A DNA stretch of 37,038 bases from a virus, in the IMG/VR virus record IMGVR_UViG_3300027851_000073, positions 1 to 37,038 of that record; one strand, written 5' to 3'. Shown piece after piece: positions 1-7,240 of this stretch. How positions within the stretch are numbered: the stretch's first letter is position 1; the number at the start of each line of letters is the position of its first letter. The position numbers and the translations under genes were made by a program. The notes under the pieces were generated by a model that saw only the letters and a list, made by a program, of their open reading frames with translations, did no database searches and was not told the origin of the DNA.

Positions 1-174
1 GCCAGTGCCGCCGCCAGGGGCGCCGCCAGTGCCGCCGCCAGTGCCGCCGCCAGTGCCGCCGCCTGGGGCGCCGCCAGTGCCGCCGCCTGGGGCGCCGCCA
101 GTGCCGCCGCCTGGGGCGCCGCCAGGGGCGCCGCCAGTGCCGCCGCCAGTGCCGCCGCCTGGGGCGCCGCCTGG
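1..174 (+). repeat. 12-bp tandem repeat (about 14 units)
   Basis: Units are variants of GCCGCCGCCAGT and GCCGCCTGGGGC, in phase with the reading frame, so each unit encodes four residues (SAAA or WGAA type). Unit identity is high, which suggests recent expansion or contraction by slippage. The left end of the array lies outside the window. Confidence 0.85.
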
Positions 175-225
175 GACGCTCAAGTCACTCGCTTCCTCCA
201 ATACCTCAACGGGGAGCCCGCGTGA
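1..225 (+). CDS. C-terminal part of an alanine-rich tetrapeptide-repeat phage protein (5' end outside window)
   Basis: Open from base 1 in frame 1 to a TGA at 223-225. The first ~57 residues are a tetrapeptide repeat of the form [S/W/R]-[A/G]-A-A, followed by a non-repetitive tail that includes AWDAQVTRFLQYLNGEPA. Tails of this kind, an Ala/Trp/Arg helical repeat followed by a short leucine-containing segment, are familiar in phage early proteins of unknown function. The stop overlaps the next start as TGATG, which supports this frame over the proline-rich frame 2 reading (5-355), whose product runs out of frame into the next gene. The start is missing. The repeat is probably a long amphipathic helix; no biochemical function is known to me. 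Confidence 0.7.
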   Translation, partial: ASAAARGAASAAASAAASAAAWGAASAAAWGAASAAAWGAARGAASAAASAAAWGAAWDAQVTRFLQYLNGEPA

Positions 226-581
226 TGTCCGCGACGCACGAAGCCCGCGCGCGCCGTCTGTTCTCGGCCCAGCGCACGAACAGCGATCGCGCTTGGTCAC
301 AGCCGATCCGCGAGGCCCGCGAGGCCGAGATCATCTACGCGCCGGATCATCCTGACCACGATGACCGCATGCAGGCGCTGGCTGAGATGGGCGACTGCAT
401 CCTGACGCTGCGGGAGCGCGCGGCTTACGCGTCGGATCAGCGGCCGTTTCTCGACCTGATCGAGCACATCGAGGACGGCGCGTTCCTGATGACCAAGGCA
501 GCGTGGCGCTGGGACGACGAGCGTCAGGACCGCGCCCACGGCGCCAAGCTGGACGCGCAGCGCGAGATGAGGGGGATCTGA
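225..581 (+). CDS. Hypothetical early phage protein, 118 aa
   Basis: Starts at ATG 225, which overlaps the upstream TGA (TGATG); a GTG lies one codon earlier. The protein is charged and mainly helical, rich in Arg, Asp and Glu, with no signal peptide or membrane segment. I recognise no family. Its C-terminus (ending EMRGI) overlaps the next start by one base, so translation is likely coupled through the whole early operon. Codon use is consistent with its neighbours. Confidence 0.7.
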   Translation: MSATHEARARRLFSAQRTNSDRAWSQPIREAREAEIIYAPDHPDHDDRMQALAEMGDCILTLRERAAYASDQRPFLDLIEHIEDGAFLMTKAAWRWDDERQDRAHGAKLDAQREMRGI

Positions 582-712
582 TGGAAGCGACGATCAAACT
601 GCCGCCGCTGACCGAGGCGATGACGGCGAAGGATCTATGGAGGCACGAGCGGGCGCTTCGCGACGCGCTTGGCCCCAAGGGGCGCGCTGCATTGGAGGTG
701 CTGTTTCCATGA
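581..712 (+). CDS. Small hypothetical protein, 43 aa
   Basis: ATG 581 overlaps the TGA of the previous gene (TGATG). The peptide begins MEATIKLPPLTEAMTAKDLW and ends EVLFP, with a predicted helical, charged middle. The next start (ATG 709) overlaps its stop as ATGA. No family recognised. Support comes from coupling on both sides and from the otherwise unexplained gap between two good genes. Confidence 0.6.
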   Translation: MEATIKLPPLTEAMTAKDLWRHERALRDALGPKGRAALEVLFP

Positions 713-888
713 ACCGCCCCCTCTCCTTCCGCGTCATCGAAGGCGGGCGTCAGCCGCTGCATCGCGTGCCGATGGTTCCGCGCGACGACCTGCGCCCCGT
801 CAATGGGATCGCGCTTGCACTAGTCGGCGGCCTGCTGATCTGGGCCGGGATTGCAGCGGTGGTCTGGAATGCGTGGGGGCGGCCGTGA
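709..888 (+). CDS. Small single-pass membrane protein, 59 aa
   Basis: ATGA overlap with the upstream gene. A soluble N-terminal ~33 residues is followed by one strongly hydrophobic segment (about residues 34-54, IALALVGGLLIWAGIAAVVW) and a short polar tail. It is probably an inner-membrane protein of unknown role. Its stop (TGA 886-888) overlaps the GTG start of the exonuclease gene. A topology with the C-terminus inside or outside cannot be decided from the sequence. Confidence 0.6.
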   Translation: MNRPLSFRVIEGGRQPLHRVPMVPRDDLRPVNGIALALVGGLLIWAGIAAVVWNAWGRP

Positions 889-1850
889 CCCTGCTCCCCA
901 TCCCGGCCAGCAAGGCCGATTGGCACGCACTCCGGCGTCGGCATATCGGCGCATCCGAGGTCGCGGCGCTCTTCAACATGCAGGCGCCATTCCAGCCCGG
1001 CATCTACGCGCTGTGGATGGACCGCGCCGGGCGCGTCCCGCTGCCGCCCGTCGAGATCGAACGCGCGCAGTGGGGCTTGCTACTGGAAGAGGCGATCGCC
1101 ACCGGAGCGGCCGAGCGCGAGGGCTGGCAGGTGCTCCCCGGCCAGTACGCCAGCCATGAGAGCGGCGTCGGCGCGACGCTGGATCGCATCATCGCCGAGC
1201 CGGGGCCGAATGATGTCGGCTGCGAAGGGCCTGGCGCGCTGGAACTCAAGAACGTCGATGTCCTGCAAACGCTGCGGGGCCGGGCGTGGAATGGCGAGCC
1301 TCCGATCCATGTTCAGTTGCAGCTACAGGCGCAACTGCTCGCGACGGGGTTCTCCTGGGGCGCGATCGCGTGGCTCGTCGGGGGTAACGAGCTTCGCATC
1401 CTGCGCCACCGCGCCCGGCCGGCCATTCAGGCTGAGATCGTGCGACGCGCTCGGGCGTTCTGGCAGTCCATCCGAGACGACCAGCCGCCGCAGCCTGACG
1501 GTTCCGACGCGACCTATCAGGCGTTGCTCGCCCTGCTGCCCGATGCGGATGAAGGCGACGAGCCGGCCGACCTGCGCGGGGACAATGCCGCCGAAGCCGC
1601 TGCGGCCGACTACCTGCGCGGCGCGGCCATGGAGAAGGAAGGCAAGGCGCTGAAGGACGCGGCCCGCAACGTGCTGCTGTCCAAGATCGGCGCCTCACGC
1701 TGGGCGAAGACGAACGCCGCGACCGTGGGCCTGACGCGCGTTGATGCCGTGCCGGATCGCCTGGCGCGAGAGGGCGAGAAGATCAAGGGGCGCGCCGCGT
1801 CGGTGCGGATCGGCGTCCGGCCATATCAGGAAATGGAGACCGCAGCGTGA
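885..1850 (+). CDS. YqaJ-family viral recombinase / exonuclease
   Basis: 321 aa from GTG 885, which overlaps the upstream stop as GTGA; longer in-frame starts run through other genes. It has the PD-(D/E)XK nuclease layout of the YqaJ/lambda-exonuclease family: GASEVAALF near residues 22-30, acidic E68/E69 in the WGLLLEEA helix, D100 in ATLDRII, E120-x-K122 in GALELKNV, then a glutamine-rich helix (QLQLQAQLLATG). Such enzymes resect double-stranded DNA ends 5' to 3' and hand 3' single strands to an annealing protein. The very next gene is RecT, so the two form a RecE/RecT-like homologous recombination module acting on phage DNA in the cytoplasm. All visible catalytic residues are present. Confidence 0.9.
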   Translation: MTLLPIPASKADWHALRRRHIGASEVAALFNMQAPFQPGIYALWMDRAGRVPLPPVEIERAQWGLLLEEAIATGAAEREGWQVLPGQYASHESGVGATLDRIIAEPGPNDVGCEGPGALELKNVDVLQTLRGRAWNGEPPIHVQLQLQAQLLATGFSWGAIAWLVGGNELRILRHRARPAIQAEIVRRARAFWQSIRDDQPPQPDGSDATYQALLALLPDADEGDEPADLRGDNAAEAAAADYLRGAAMEKEGKALKDAARNVLLSKIGASRWAKTNAATVGLTRVDAVPDRLAREGEKIKGRAASVRIGVRPYQEMETAA

Positions 1851-2647
1851 ATCAGATCGCGAAGACCGAAGCACGCCCGATTGACGTGCTGCGCCGGCAA
1901 CTCAGCAGCCTGCCTGAGATCGCGCAGAATCTTCCGAGCACGATCAGCCCGGACAAGTTCCGCAACGTCGTGATCACGGCGGCGAACATGTCGCCCGACC
2001 TGCTCAACGCTGATCGGCGCTCACTGCTGGGCGCCTGCGTGAAATGCGCTGCCGATGGGCTGGTGCCCGATGGTCGAGAGGCCGCGCTTGTCCTGATGGG
2101 CGGCAAGGTCAGCTACATGCCGATGATCGCCGGCATCCTGAAGCGCGCTCGGAATAGCGGCGAGATTGCCGCGCTCGTCGTGCAGGTTGTCCATGAGCGG
2201 GACAAATTCGTCTGGCGCCCATGCGACCCGGATGCGCCGATCGAGCACGAAACGCCGGGCCTTCTGGAAGACCGAGGCTCCCCGGTCGGCGCCTACGCCA
2301 TTGCCCGTCTGAAGGACGGCAGCGTCATGGCCGAGGTCATGAACAAGGCCGAAATCGAGAAGGTGCGCAACGTCAGCCGCGCGAAGGGCTCCGGACCTTG
2401 GACGATGTGGTGGGACCAGATGGCGCGCAAGACGGTCATGCGTCGCCTGTCGAAGTACTTGCCGATGGACGCGGCCCCGATCGAGGCGCTTCTTCATCGA
2501 GACGACGCTCTCGGCCAACCGCAGGGCGATGCCGACGCCGGCCCGATCGTGATCGACGGCGAGGCGACCAGCAGCAAGCTCGACGCGATGGAGGCGGCCT
2601 TCTCGGACGAGCCGCGCGAAGTCTCCGGCGAGGTCGTCGGCAAATGA
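1847..2647 (+). CDS. recT: RecT-family single-strand annealing protein
   Basis: 266 aa, ATGA overlap with the exonuclease. The RecT core is clear: a central region with VSYMPMIAGILKRARNSG, followed by VVHERDKFVW and a PVGAYAIARLKDGS strand, and the late WWDQMARKTVMRRLSKYLP helix typical of the family. The acidic, less conserved tail (about residues 215-266) resembles the tail RecT uses for host SSB contact. It anneals complementary single strands produced by the upstream nuclease, in phage recombination and possibly end repair or replication restart. Length is normal for the family. Confidence 0.92.
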   Translation: MNQIAKTEARPIDVLRRQLSSLPEIAQNLPSTISPDKFRNVVITAANMSPDLLNADRRSLLGACVKCAADGLVPDGREAALVLMGGKVSYMPMIAGILKRARNSGEIAALVVQVVHERDKFVWRPCDPDAPIEHETPGLLEDRGSPVGAYAIARLKDGSVMAEVMNKAEIEKVRNVSRAKGSGPWTMWWDQMARKTVMRRLSKYLPMDAAPIEALLHRDDALGQPQGDADAGPIVIDGEATSSKLDAMEAAFSDEPREVSGEVVGK

Positions 2648-3042
2648 CCCCCGGCGAATGGACCCCCGCCCGTCTCGCCCTGCTGCGCGCTGAGTACGCG
2701 AGCGCCGAGGACAATCGGGCGCTGCTGGATCGGATCAACGCGCTGGACGGGGCGCCGATCGCCTCGGTCAAGTCGTTGGGGCTCAAGGCGTCGAAGCTCG
2801 GTCTGATGAAGACCGCCAGCGCGATGGCAGCGATATGGGCGCTGGCCGCCCGGCCGGGCGAACGGACACCGCGCCGCGCAAGCCTCGCGTGGCCGCCGTC
2901 AAGCCTGAGGTGGTGCTTCTCGGCCGTCGTGGTGCGCCCCCGAGTTTCCGGAAGGCGCCCCCGAAGCCGGCGAAACCCAAGGTCGTCGAGCAGCCGTCAG
3001 ACGATCCCGGCATCCGGCGCTACCAGCGAGCGCGGGCGCTGA
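2644..3042 (+). CDS. Hypothetical protein with helix-turn-helix-like N-terminus; C-terminal half probably out of frame
   Basis: 132 aa from ATG 2644, which overlaps the RecT stop (ATGA). The first ~60 residues (starting MTPGEWTPARLALLRAEYAS) look like a GcrA/SANT-style small DNA-binding helix bundle with a W-T-x-x-x-x-x-L-R start. After about residue 65 the translation becomes rich in Arg, Ser and Pro and loses normal codon bias, as expected of a shifted frame. The other frame (2835-3149) looks protein-like over the same stretch. I suspect one gene of about 505 nt split by a natural or sequencing frameshift near 2815-2850; alternatively these are two overlapping genes. DNA binding is inferred only. 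Confidence 0.5.
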   Translation: MTPGEWTPARLALLRAEYASAEDNRALLDRINALDGAPIASVKSLGLKASKLGLMKTASAMAAIWALAARPGERTPRRASLAWPPSSLRWCFSAVVVRPRVSGRRPRSRRNPRSSSSRQTIPASGATSERGR

Positions 3043-3149
3043 TTGCGCAGGGGAAGGACCCGTTCCGCGTGGCTGCGGACGTGGGCATCCCGGCGTGGCG
3101 AGCGCTCGGGATTGTGGGCGAGATCAGGCAGGAGAGGGCGAGGGGATGA
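2835..3149 (+). CDS. Hypothetical protein, likely the 3' part of the preceding gene
   Basis: 104 aa if read from ATG 2835, which has only a weak ribosome binding site and lies ~200 nt inside the preceding frame. A Pro/Lys-rich linker (APPSFRKAPPKPAKPKVVEQ) leads to a compact C-terminal domain, about residues 58-104, including RARALIAQGKDPFRVAADVG and a helix ending QERARG. It has the feel of a helix-turn-helix or resolvase-like fold: an ALIAQGKDPFRVAADVGIP turn with a following helix. The stop overlaps ATG 3146. It fits better as the C-terminal half of the 2644 gene after a one-base shift than as an independent gene. Confidence 0.5.
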   Translation: MGAGRPAGRTDTAPRKPRVAAVKPEVVLLGRRGAPPSFRKAPPKPAKPKVVEQPSDDPGIRRYQRARALIAQGKDPFRVAADVGIPAWRALGIVGEIRQERARG

Positions 3150-3379
3150 AACGCTGCCTCAGTTCTATGCAAAGGAAGGGCGGTGAGAAGACCCGCGCCC
3201 TCCTTGCTAGAAAGCAGGTCCGCATCTGGTCTGACGAGCACCGCGCTTGGTGGCGTGCTGAGTGCTGCGGCTACACGATTCATGGCGAAGCCGCCGGCAT
3301 CTACGCGTTCGAGGACGCATGGGCAGCCACCTCTCACTGCGGCCCCGAGAAACGCATCGTCTTTGAGGTGGTGGCATGA
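3146..3379 (+). CDS. Hypothetical phage protein, 77 aa
   Basis: ATG 3146 overlaps the upstream TGA and follows a purine-rich ribosome binding stretch (GGAGAGGGCGAGGGG). Basic N-terminal ~25 residues, then a beta-rich part containing VRIWSDEHRAWWRAECCGYT and HCGPEKRIVFEVVA. Two adjacent cysteines and a later HC pair might bind metal, but the spacing is not a recognised motif. Short proteins with this W/Y-rich core are common in phage early operons. Function unknown. Confidence 0.65.
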   Translation: MKRCLSSMQRKGGEKTRALLARKQVRIWSDEHRAWWRAECCGYTIHGEAAGIYAFEDAWAATSHCGPEKRIVFEVVA

Positions 3380-3720
3380 CCGCCGCCCCGACGCCGCGCG
3401 AGCTGGAGGAGAGGGTGGCGAGGGCGATCCACAGGACGTTCCCGGCCGCTGATAGCGATCCGTGGGACGCTGCTGTCGCCCGCTATAAGGCGTATGGCCT
3501 GCCCGGCAATCCGCCTCACGTTGCGCGAGCACTTTCGGCAGCAGAGGCCGCGCTCGCCGTAGTGAGGGAGGCGCTGCGGGAGCCGACGGAGGAGATGCTG
3601 GATAGAGCAGTCTCGTTCGCCCTGAACGTGAAGATCGGCGGCGAATATGGCTGGACGCAGTACATGCGCGACCTCTGGCAGCATCAAATGTCAGCCTCGC
3701 CGCTGGGAGGAGAGCCGTGA
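3376..3720 (+). CDS. Hypothetical phage protein, 114 aa
   Basis: ATGA overlap with the previous gene. The N-terminal PTPRELEERVARAIHRTF helix and the middle AALAVVREALREPTEEMLDR segment, followed by a short aromatic part (GWTQYMRDLWQHQM), match a widespread type of small helical phage protein that I can describe but not name a function for. No metal motif, signal peptide or membrane segment. Its stop overlaps a GTG start. Confidence 0.7.
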   Translation: MTAAPTPRELEERVARAIHRTFPAADSDPWDAAVARYKAYGLPGNPPHVARALSAAEAALAVVREALREPTEEMLDRAVSFALNVKIGGEYGWTQYMRDLWQHQMSASPLGGEP

Positions 3721-3842
3721 CCCCGACCCTACCCGAGGTCTGGCTGTTCCTGCTGGGCCTGGCGTTCGCAATCTGGCTGCTCCTGCGCGGCCTTGGAAGC
3801 GCGCTCGCGTGGTGGGCGCGCGTGCTGGATAGGAGGGGGTGA
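3717..3842 (+). CDS. Small membrane peptide, 41 aa
   Basis: GTG 3717 overlaps the upstream stop (GTGA), and the TGA at 3840-3842 overlaps ATG 3842. The peptide begins MTPTLPEVWLFLLGLAFAIW and continues with a Leu/Ala/Trp-rich stretch, giving one transmembrane helix (about residues 8-33) and a basic tail DRRG. The gap it fills, with perfect coupling on both sides, is the main evidence. Role unknown. Confidence 0.6.
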   Translation: MTPTLPEVWLFLLGLAFAIWLLLRGLGSALAWWARVLDRRG

Positions 3843-4057
3843 TGGCCGAACGAATTTGGACTGACGAGCAGGTCGCTGCGCTGAACGACTACCAGAAACG
3901 CGGCGAGTTTCACCCGTTCACCTGCCCAGGCGATCACAATCATTGCGCCAAACAGCGCGAACTGAAGGCGACGCCCGAAGGTTGGGTCTGCGCCTGCGGA
4001 GAATACCGGCAGAACTGGGCGCACGGCTTCATGATGGAGGAACACCATGCCCGCTGA
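3842..4057 (+). CDS. Small Cys/His-containing hypothetical protein, 71 aa
   Basis: Start ATG 3842 in a TGATG overlap (a GTG lies one codon earlier). Cys and His residues are spaced in two clusters: FTCPGDHNHC (about residues 26-36) and GWVCACGEYRQNWAHGF (about 48-64). This suggests a small zinc-binding fold that holds a short beta hairpin. The sequence strongly resembles small phage proteins of unknown function that carry this CxxxxHxxC...CxC pattern. Its 3' end overlaps the next gene by 11 nt. Confidence 0.7.
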   Translation: MAERIWTDEQVAALNDYQKRGEFHPFTCPGDHNHCAKQRELKATPEGWVCACGEYRQNWAHGFMMEEHHAR

Positions 4058-4421
4058 CCGGCGCCTGACGATCGAGACTGCCCGCGTGGGGATGCAGGTT
4101 CGGTGGGCCGACAATGACTTCGCGCCGCCCACGACAATACGGCACGTCAGTCCTGGATCTGTGCAGGTCGCCGGGCACGTCTGCGCCTACCACCCTAACA
4201 ACTTCATCCCCGCCGACCCCGAGCCCGCGCCGTCGTGGGCGACGGAGGAGCTGCGGAAGGCGCTGGTGGAGTGGGCGAGCCCGCGCTCGAAGCTACCGTT
4301 GATCGGAACGCCCGATGCATGCATGCGGCTATTTCTGGCGGCGAGAGATGCCGGACTTCTCCGCGCGCCGGCCAGCACGACTGATCGGGCGGCCAGCATC
4401 GACGGGGAGTGGTTCGTATGA
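4047..4421 (+). CDS. Hypothetical phage protein, 124 aa
   Basis: ATG 4047, inside the end of the previous gene. An N-terminal beta-rich domain (about residues 8-54, with VGMQVRWADNDF and GSVQVAGHVC) could be a small SH3-like barrel. It is followed by a Pro/Ala linker and a helical C-terminal part (about 63-105). The stop overlaps ATG 4418. No family named. Confidence 0.65.
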   Translation: MPADRRLTIETARVGMQVRWADNDFAPPTTIRHVSPGSVQVAGHVCAYHPNNFIPADPEPAPSWATEELRKALVEWASPRSKLPLIGTPDACMRLFLAARDAGLLRAPASTTDRAASIDGEWFV

Positions 4422-4840
4422 GCATCGACTGGCCTGCCGCATGGGCTGCTCTAGCACAGATGGACGGCGACGAGTGGGACGCCGAGAGCGAACGGCTCGA
4501 TTACCAATGGCGCGCTGAATACGAACGTGCGTTCTTGGCGGTCGCGGTGTCACGGCCGGGCTGGGCTATCGAGGACGCCCGCGAATGGGCGTCTGATTGC
4601 GTGAGCGACGCGCTGGCCACCTACAGCGGCAGCAAGACGCCCGCCGTGGCCGAGGCAGGGCGGCTAAGGGAGGCGCTGGCGTTCTACGCCGATCCAGCAA
4701 ACTGGCGCGACACCCCGTCATGGGATGGCGATCCGGACTGCATCACACCGAAGGCTATCCCTGTCGATCATACGCAGGAGGGATCGCCATGTGATTGCGG
4801 GGATCGAGCCCGCGCCGCCCTCGAAGGAGGCGCGAAGTGA
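4418..4840 (+). CDS. Hypothetical phage protein, 140 aa
   Basis: Start ATG 4418 (ATGA overlap); a longer in-frame ATG at 4409 lies inside the previous gene and is less likely. The acidic N-terminus is rich in Trp and Asp (MDGDEWDAESERLDYQW), then a helical middle and a C-terminal segment with Cys-x-Cys (SPCDCGDRARAALEGG). The last codons contain an excellent ribosome binding site (AAGGAGG, 4824-4830) for the next gene. Function unknown. Confidence 0.7.
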   Translation: MSIDWPAAWAALAQMDGDEWDAESERLDYQWRAEYERAFLAVAVSRPGWAIEDAREWASDCVSDALATYSGSKTPAVAEAGRLREALAFYADPANWRDTPSWDGDPDCITPKAIPVDHTQEGSPCDCGDRARAALEGGAK

Positions 4841-5691
4841 GCGCGTGGCCCGATCTGCTCCCCGAAGATCCGAATGAGCGCGCGATCTTCGATGATAACG
4901 CCGAGCTACACGGCTCTCCGCTAATGGCGGTGTGGGCTCAGCTCAACGCTGCGAGCGTGATGGCTCCAAAGCAAGGGTCCTGGGGCCGCTACCTTGCTGT
5001 AATGGCTAACGAGGTGCGGGCCGCCATGATCGCTCAGGCCGACCTCGCAGCCGCCCGCGCGGAGGGCGCAGAGGCGATGCGGGAGGTGTGCGAGCAAGCC
5101 GCGATGGATGAGCACCGTAATCGCGAGATCGAGCTAGCCGACATGCGGGGCAACAAGATCCGCGATGTCGGAGCCATCAGTTTCGTTGCCGGAGGAAGCG
5201 GCTCCGCAAAGGTCATCGCGTCTCGCATCCGCGCCCTCCCCATCCCCGCCGCCGACGCGCTGACCAAGATGGCTGCGCCAGTACCCTCACATCAGCATGG
5301 TGGGGAGAATGCGCAGCAGCAGGGAGGGGAGGAAGGCATTGCATCGTTCTCCCCTCCCGACGCGCTGACACGGCGGGATGATGGCTGGCAGCCGTTCGTC
5401 TATGCGTCGCCGCCAGATGGGCTGTGCTGGCTGCTGGTTGAGCGCCCGGAGACATGGTTCGATGCCGGTGACGACGGCCGGGATGTCGGCGGCTACACGG
5501 GGCAGATGGAGATGGTCGTGGTGCTCGCCGAGGTCTATGGGACCGACACCGGGCCGGCCTTCGAGAGCGTCGGCTACGGTGATCACGGGCACGTCGGGGA
5601 TGACGATCTCGTTGTCTCGTTCATTCCTCTTTCTGCGCCATCGACACCAACCATCCGCGCCCGCGCTGGCGGGGAGGAGCGGCAGGGATGA
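4837..5691 (+). CDS. Hypothetical multidomain early protein, 284 aa
   Basis: GTG 4837 preceded by AAGGAGGCGCGAA, an ideal ribosome binding site; the longer ATG at 4795 is embedded in the previous gene. The N-terminal ~120 residues are helical (an Ala/Glu-rich segment AARAEGAEAMREVCEQAAMD). A linker with repeated Gln and Glu follows (about 150-175). The C-terminal domain (about 180-270) starts GWQPFVYASPPDGLCWLLVE and contains many Asp/Gly turns, reminiscent of the W-x-P-x-x-x-x-P-x-x-G opening of DUF551-like phage proteins. It could be a fusion of two small phage modules. Confidence 0.7.
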   Translation: MSAWPDLLPEDPNERAIFDDNAELHGSPLMAVWAQLNAASVMAPKQGSWGRYLAVMANEVRAAMIAQADLAAARAEGAEAMREVCEQAAMDEHRNREIELADMRGNKIRDVGAISFVAGGSGSAKVIASRIRALPIPAADALTKMAAPVPSHQHGGENAQQQGGEEGIASFSPPDALTRRDDGWQPFVYASPPDGLCWLLVERPETWFDAGDDGRDVGGYTGQMEMVVVLAEVYGTDTGPAFESVGYGDHGHVGDDDLVVSFIPLSAPSTPTIRARAGGEERQG

Positions 5692-6014
5692 CCTACGATG
5701 TATTTGCCGATGACAGCGAGCACGTCGTCATCGGCTACCAGCAAATGCGCATCGGCTACATCGCGTACTGCCTCGGCATCCCCGCATCCACGCTCGCCGG
5801 CCTGCGGGATGGGTCGCTGGTGGCGGTGCCGAGGGAGCCGATCGCGCGCTATCAATTCGCACTGCAAAAGCGCCGGGAAGCGCGAGACCATCACGGCATA
5901 GACAGTTCCCACGCAATCGAAGCGACCGAAGAAGTCTTCGATGCGCGGAGTAAGGTGCTTGCTGCAATTCTCGCCGCCGCCGCCCCCGCGCCGAAGGGAG
6001 GGGAGCATGGTTGA
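5688..6014 (+). CDS. Hypothetical phage protein, 108 aa
   Basis: ATGA overlap with the previous gene. The N-terminal ~55 residues contain QMRIGYIAYCLGIPASTLAG, which could form a compact helix-turn-helix in which PASTLAGLRDG is the recognition-like part. The C-terminus is Ala-rich. Weak resemblance to small DNA-binding proteins only. It overlaps the next gene by 8 nt. Confidence 0.6.
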   Translation: MTYDVFADDSEHVVIGYQQMRIGYIAYCLGIPASTLAGLRDGSLVAVPREPIARYQFALQKRREARDHHGIDSSHAIEATEEVFDARSKVLAAILAAAAPAPKGGEHG

Positions 6015-6249
6015 TAGATCTGCCCTTATCAAACTTGTGCGTCCCACCGCTTCGATGATCTCGGGATTGCCAGTTGAAGCTCGCATTGTCCTGCTGGAAG
6101 CGTTGCTGGCCCAGGAGATGTGCAACCTGCCGCCGAGTGCGCGTGACGACGCGATGCGCGAGCATCTGCGCCAATTCCCTGGTGTGCTTGACGCAACAGA
6201 GTCCGGGATGCGGTGGGCTTTGGCCGAGAATGCGAGGGACGAACCATGA
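6007..6249 (+). CDS. Hypothetical phage protein, 80 aa
   Basis: ATG 6007 follows GAAGGGAGGGGAGC, a strong purine-rich ribosome binding site; the longer in-frame ATG at 5941 would overlap the previous gene by 74 nt and is rejected. All-helical, with VEARIVLLEALLAQEMCNLP as its core and an acidic C-terminus. Function unknown. Stop overlaps ATG 6246. Confidence 0.65.
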   Translation: MVDRSALIKLVRPTASMISGLPVEARIVLLEALLAQEMCNLPPSARDDAMREHLRQFPGVLDATESGMRWALAENARDEP

Positions 6250-6689
6250 CCAACACGCGCGCCGCGCTGCTGGCACTGGCCGATCGCTGCGAGCAGGCGA
6301 GCGGGCCGGATCGGGAGATTGATTTCTCGATATTCCGCGCGCTCCATCCTGAATACGCCGGGCCGGAATGGAAGCCATACGGAAACGGGCTTCGGCACAT
6401 CAACGATAGCAGCGACATGCGCTGCCTGCCGGCGCCGGAGATGACGCCCCCGCGCTGGACCGCCAGCCTCGACGCGGCGCTGACGCTGGTCCGGAGCGTC
6501 AAATGCTTCATCGCCGCGCTTGGGGACATTGCCGCTGACGGGCTGCCAGGATGTTGCCTGTGTGTCAGCACTGATCCAGTGCACGAGATATGGGGCATAG
6601 CGCTGGGCGGAGGCGACCCTGACGGCAAGCTGGCCAGGGCTACGGTATCCGCCGCCCTCCGTGCCCTCGCCGCCGAGGCGCCGCAATGA
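6246..6689 (+). CDS. Phage ABA-sandwich domain-like protein
   Basis: 147 aa, ATGA overlap. The opening ALLALADRCEQASGPDREID, the central YTASLDAALTLV-type strand (here WTASLDAALTLVRSVKCF) and the closing segment with LARATVSAALRALA follow the pattern of the phage ABA-sandwich family, small proteins common in phages of Alphaproteobacteria. The molecular role of the family is not established. The middle carries two vicinal cysteines (GCCLCV) that are not part of the usual pattern. Confidence 0.75.
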   Translation: MTNTRAALLALADRCEQASGPDREIDFSIFRALHPEYAGPEWKPYGNGLRHINDSSDMRCLPAPEMTPPRWTASLDAALTLVRSVKCFIAALGDIAADGLPGCCLCVSTDPVHEIWGIALGGGDPDGKLARATVSAALRALAAEAPQ

Positions 6690-7240
6690 CGGGCGCAGTG
6701 CGGGCGGCGTTGGAGGCGGCTGTCATTAGTGAGTGCGGGCTTTACCGCTACACACTACGCCGGCCGAGTGAAGTCATGTTTGCCGAGCGAGGCACAGCAG
6801 CCTTCGTGATGCTGAATCCAAGTACAGCCGATGAGACGCTCGACGACCCGACTGTTCGCCGATGCAGAGCCTTCGCGCGCGCGTGGGGTTGTAACGGGCT
6901 CACCGTGATGAATCTCTACGCGCTCCGCTCGGCTGACCCTGCGGCCCTGTGGAGAGCAAATGATCCAGTCGGCCCGGAGAACGATCGCTATCTCCGTAGG
7001 ATGGCGCGCGAGTATGGCGACATCGTCTGCGCATGGGGCGCCAATGCGAAGCAGGACCGCGTAAGGGCCTTCCTGCGAATGATGGACGGGGTCAATGCGC
7101 GATTATGGTGCCTAGGCGTGACCAAGAACGGGGCTCCGAAGCACCCACTTTACATCCGAGCAGATCAGCCACTCATCCCATGGCCAGCCGCAGTCGAAGC
7201 CGCCGCCGTCACGCGCGCAGCCTCGGAGGACAGGGGATGA
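6686..7240 (+). CDS. DUF1643 family protein
   Basis: 184 aa, ATGA overlap. Typical DUF1643 features are visible: an N-terminal YRYTLRRPSEVMF strand, FVMLNPSTADETLDDPTVRRC (about residues 39-59), GCNGLTVMNLYALRSADPAAL, IVCAWGANAK and the closing CLGVTKNGAPKHPLYI. The family occurs in bacteria and phages; its reaction is not known. Here it sits in the recombination and early operon rather than beside restriction genes. Length is normal for the family. Confidence 0.88.
   Translation: MTGAVRAALEAAVISECGLYRYTLRRPSEVMFAERGTAAFVMLNPSTADETLDDPTVRRCRAFARAWGCNGLTVMNLYALRSADPAALWRANDPVGPENDRYLRRMAREYGDIVCAWGANAKQDRVRAFLRMMDGVNARLWCLGVTKNGAPKHPLYIRADQPLIPWPAAVEAAAVTRAASEDRG

Noticed and set aside
1-174. 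CRISPR-like array at the window start
   Set aside because: Units are 12 bp without spacers and stay in coding phase; it is a protein repeat.
5-355. Proline-rich 116-aa plus-strand frame at the window start
   Set aside because: It is frame 2 of the repeat; frame 1 ends with a protein-like tail and a TGATG coupling to the next gene, while this frame runs into it out of phase.
669-885. Longer start of the exonuclease gene
   Set aside because: The extension overlaps two coupled small genes; GTG 885 sits in a GTGA overlap and yields the normal family start.
3020-4132. 370-aa minus-strand open frame
   Set aside because: Opposite-strand shadow of a coupled plus-strand operon; Arg/Pro/Ser-rich composition, no ribosome binding site and no recognisable domain.
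5583-6686. 367-aa minus-strand open frame
   Set aside because: Shadow of several well-supported plus-strand early genes in a high-GC sequence.
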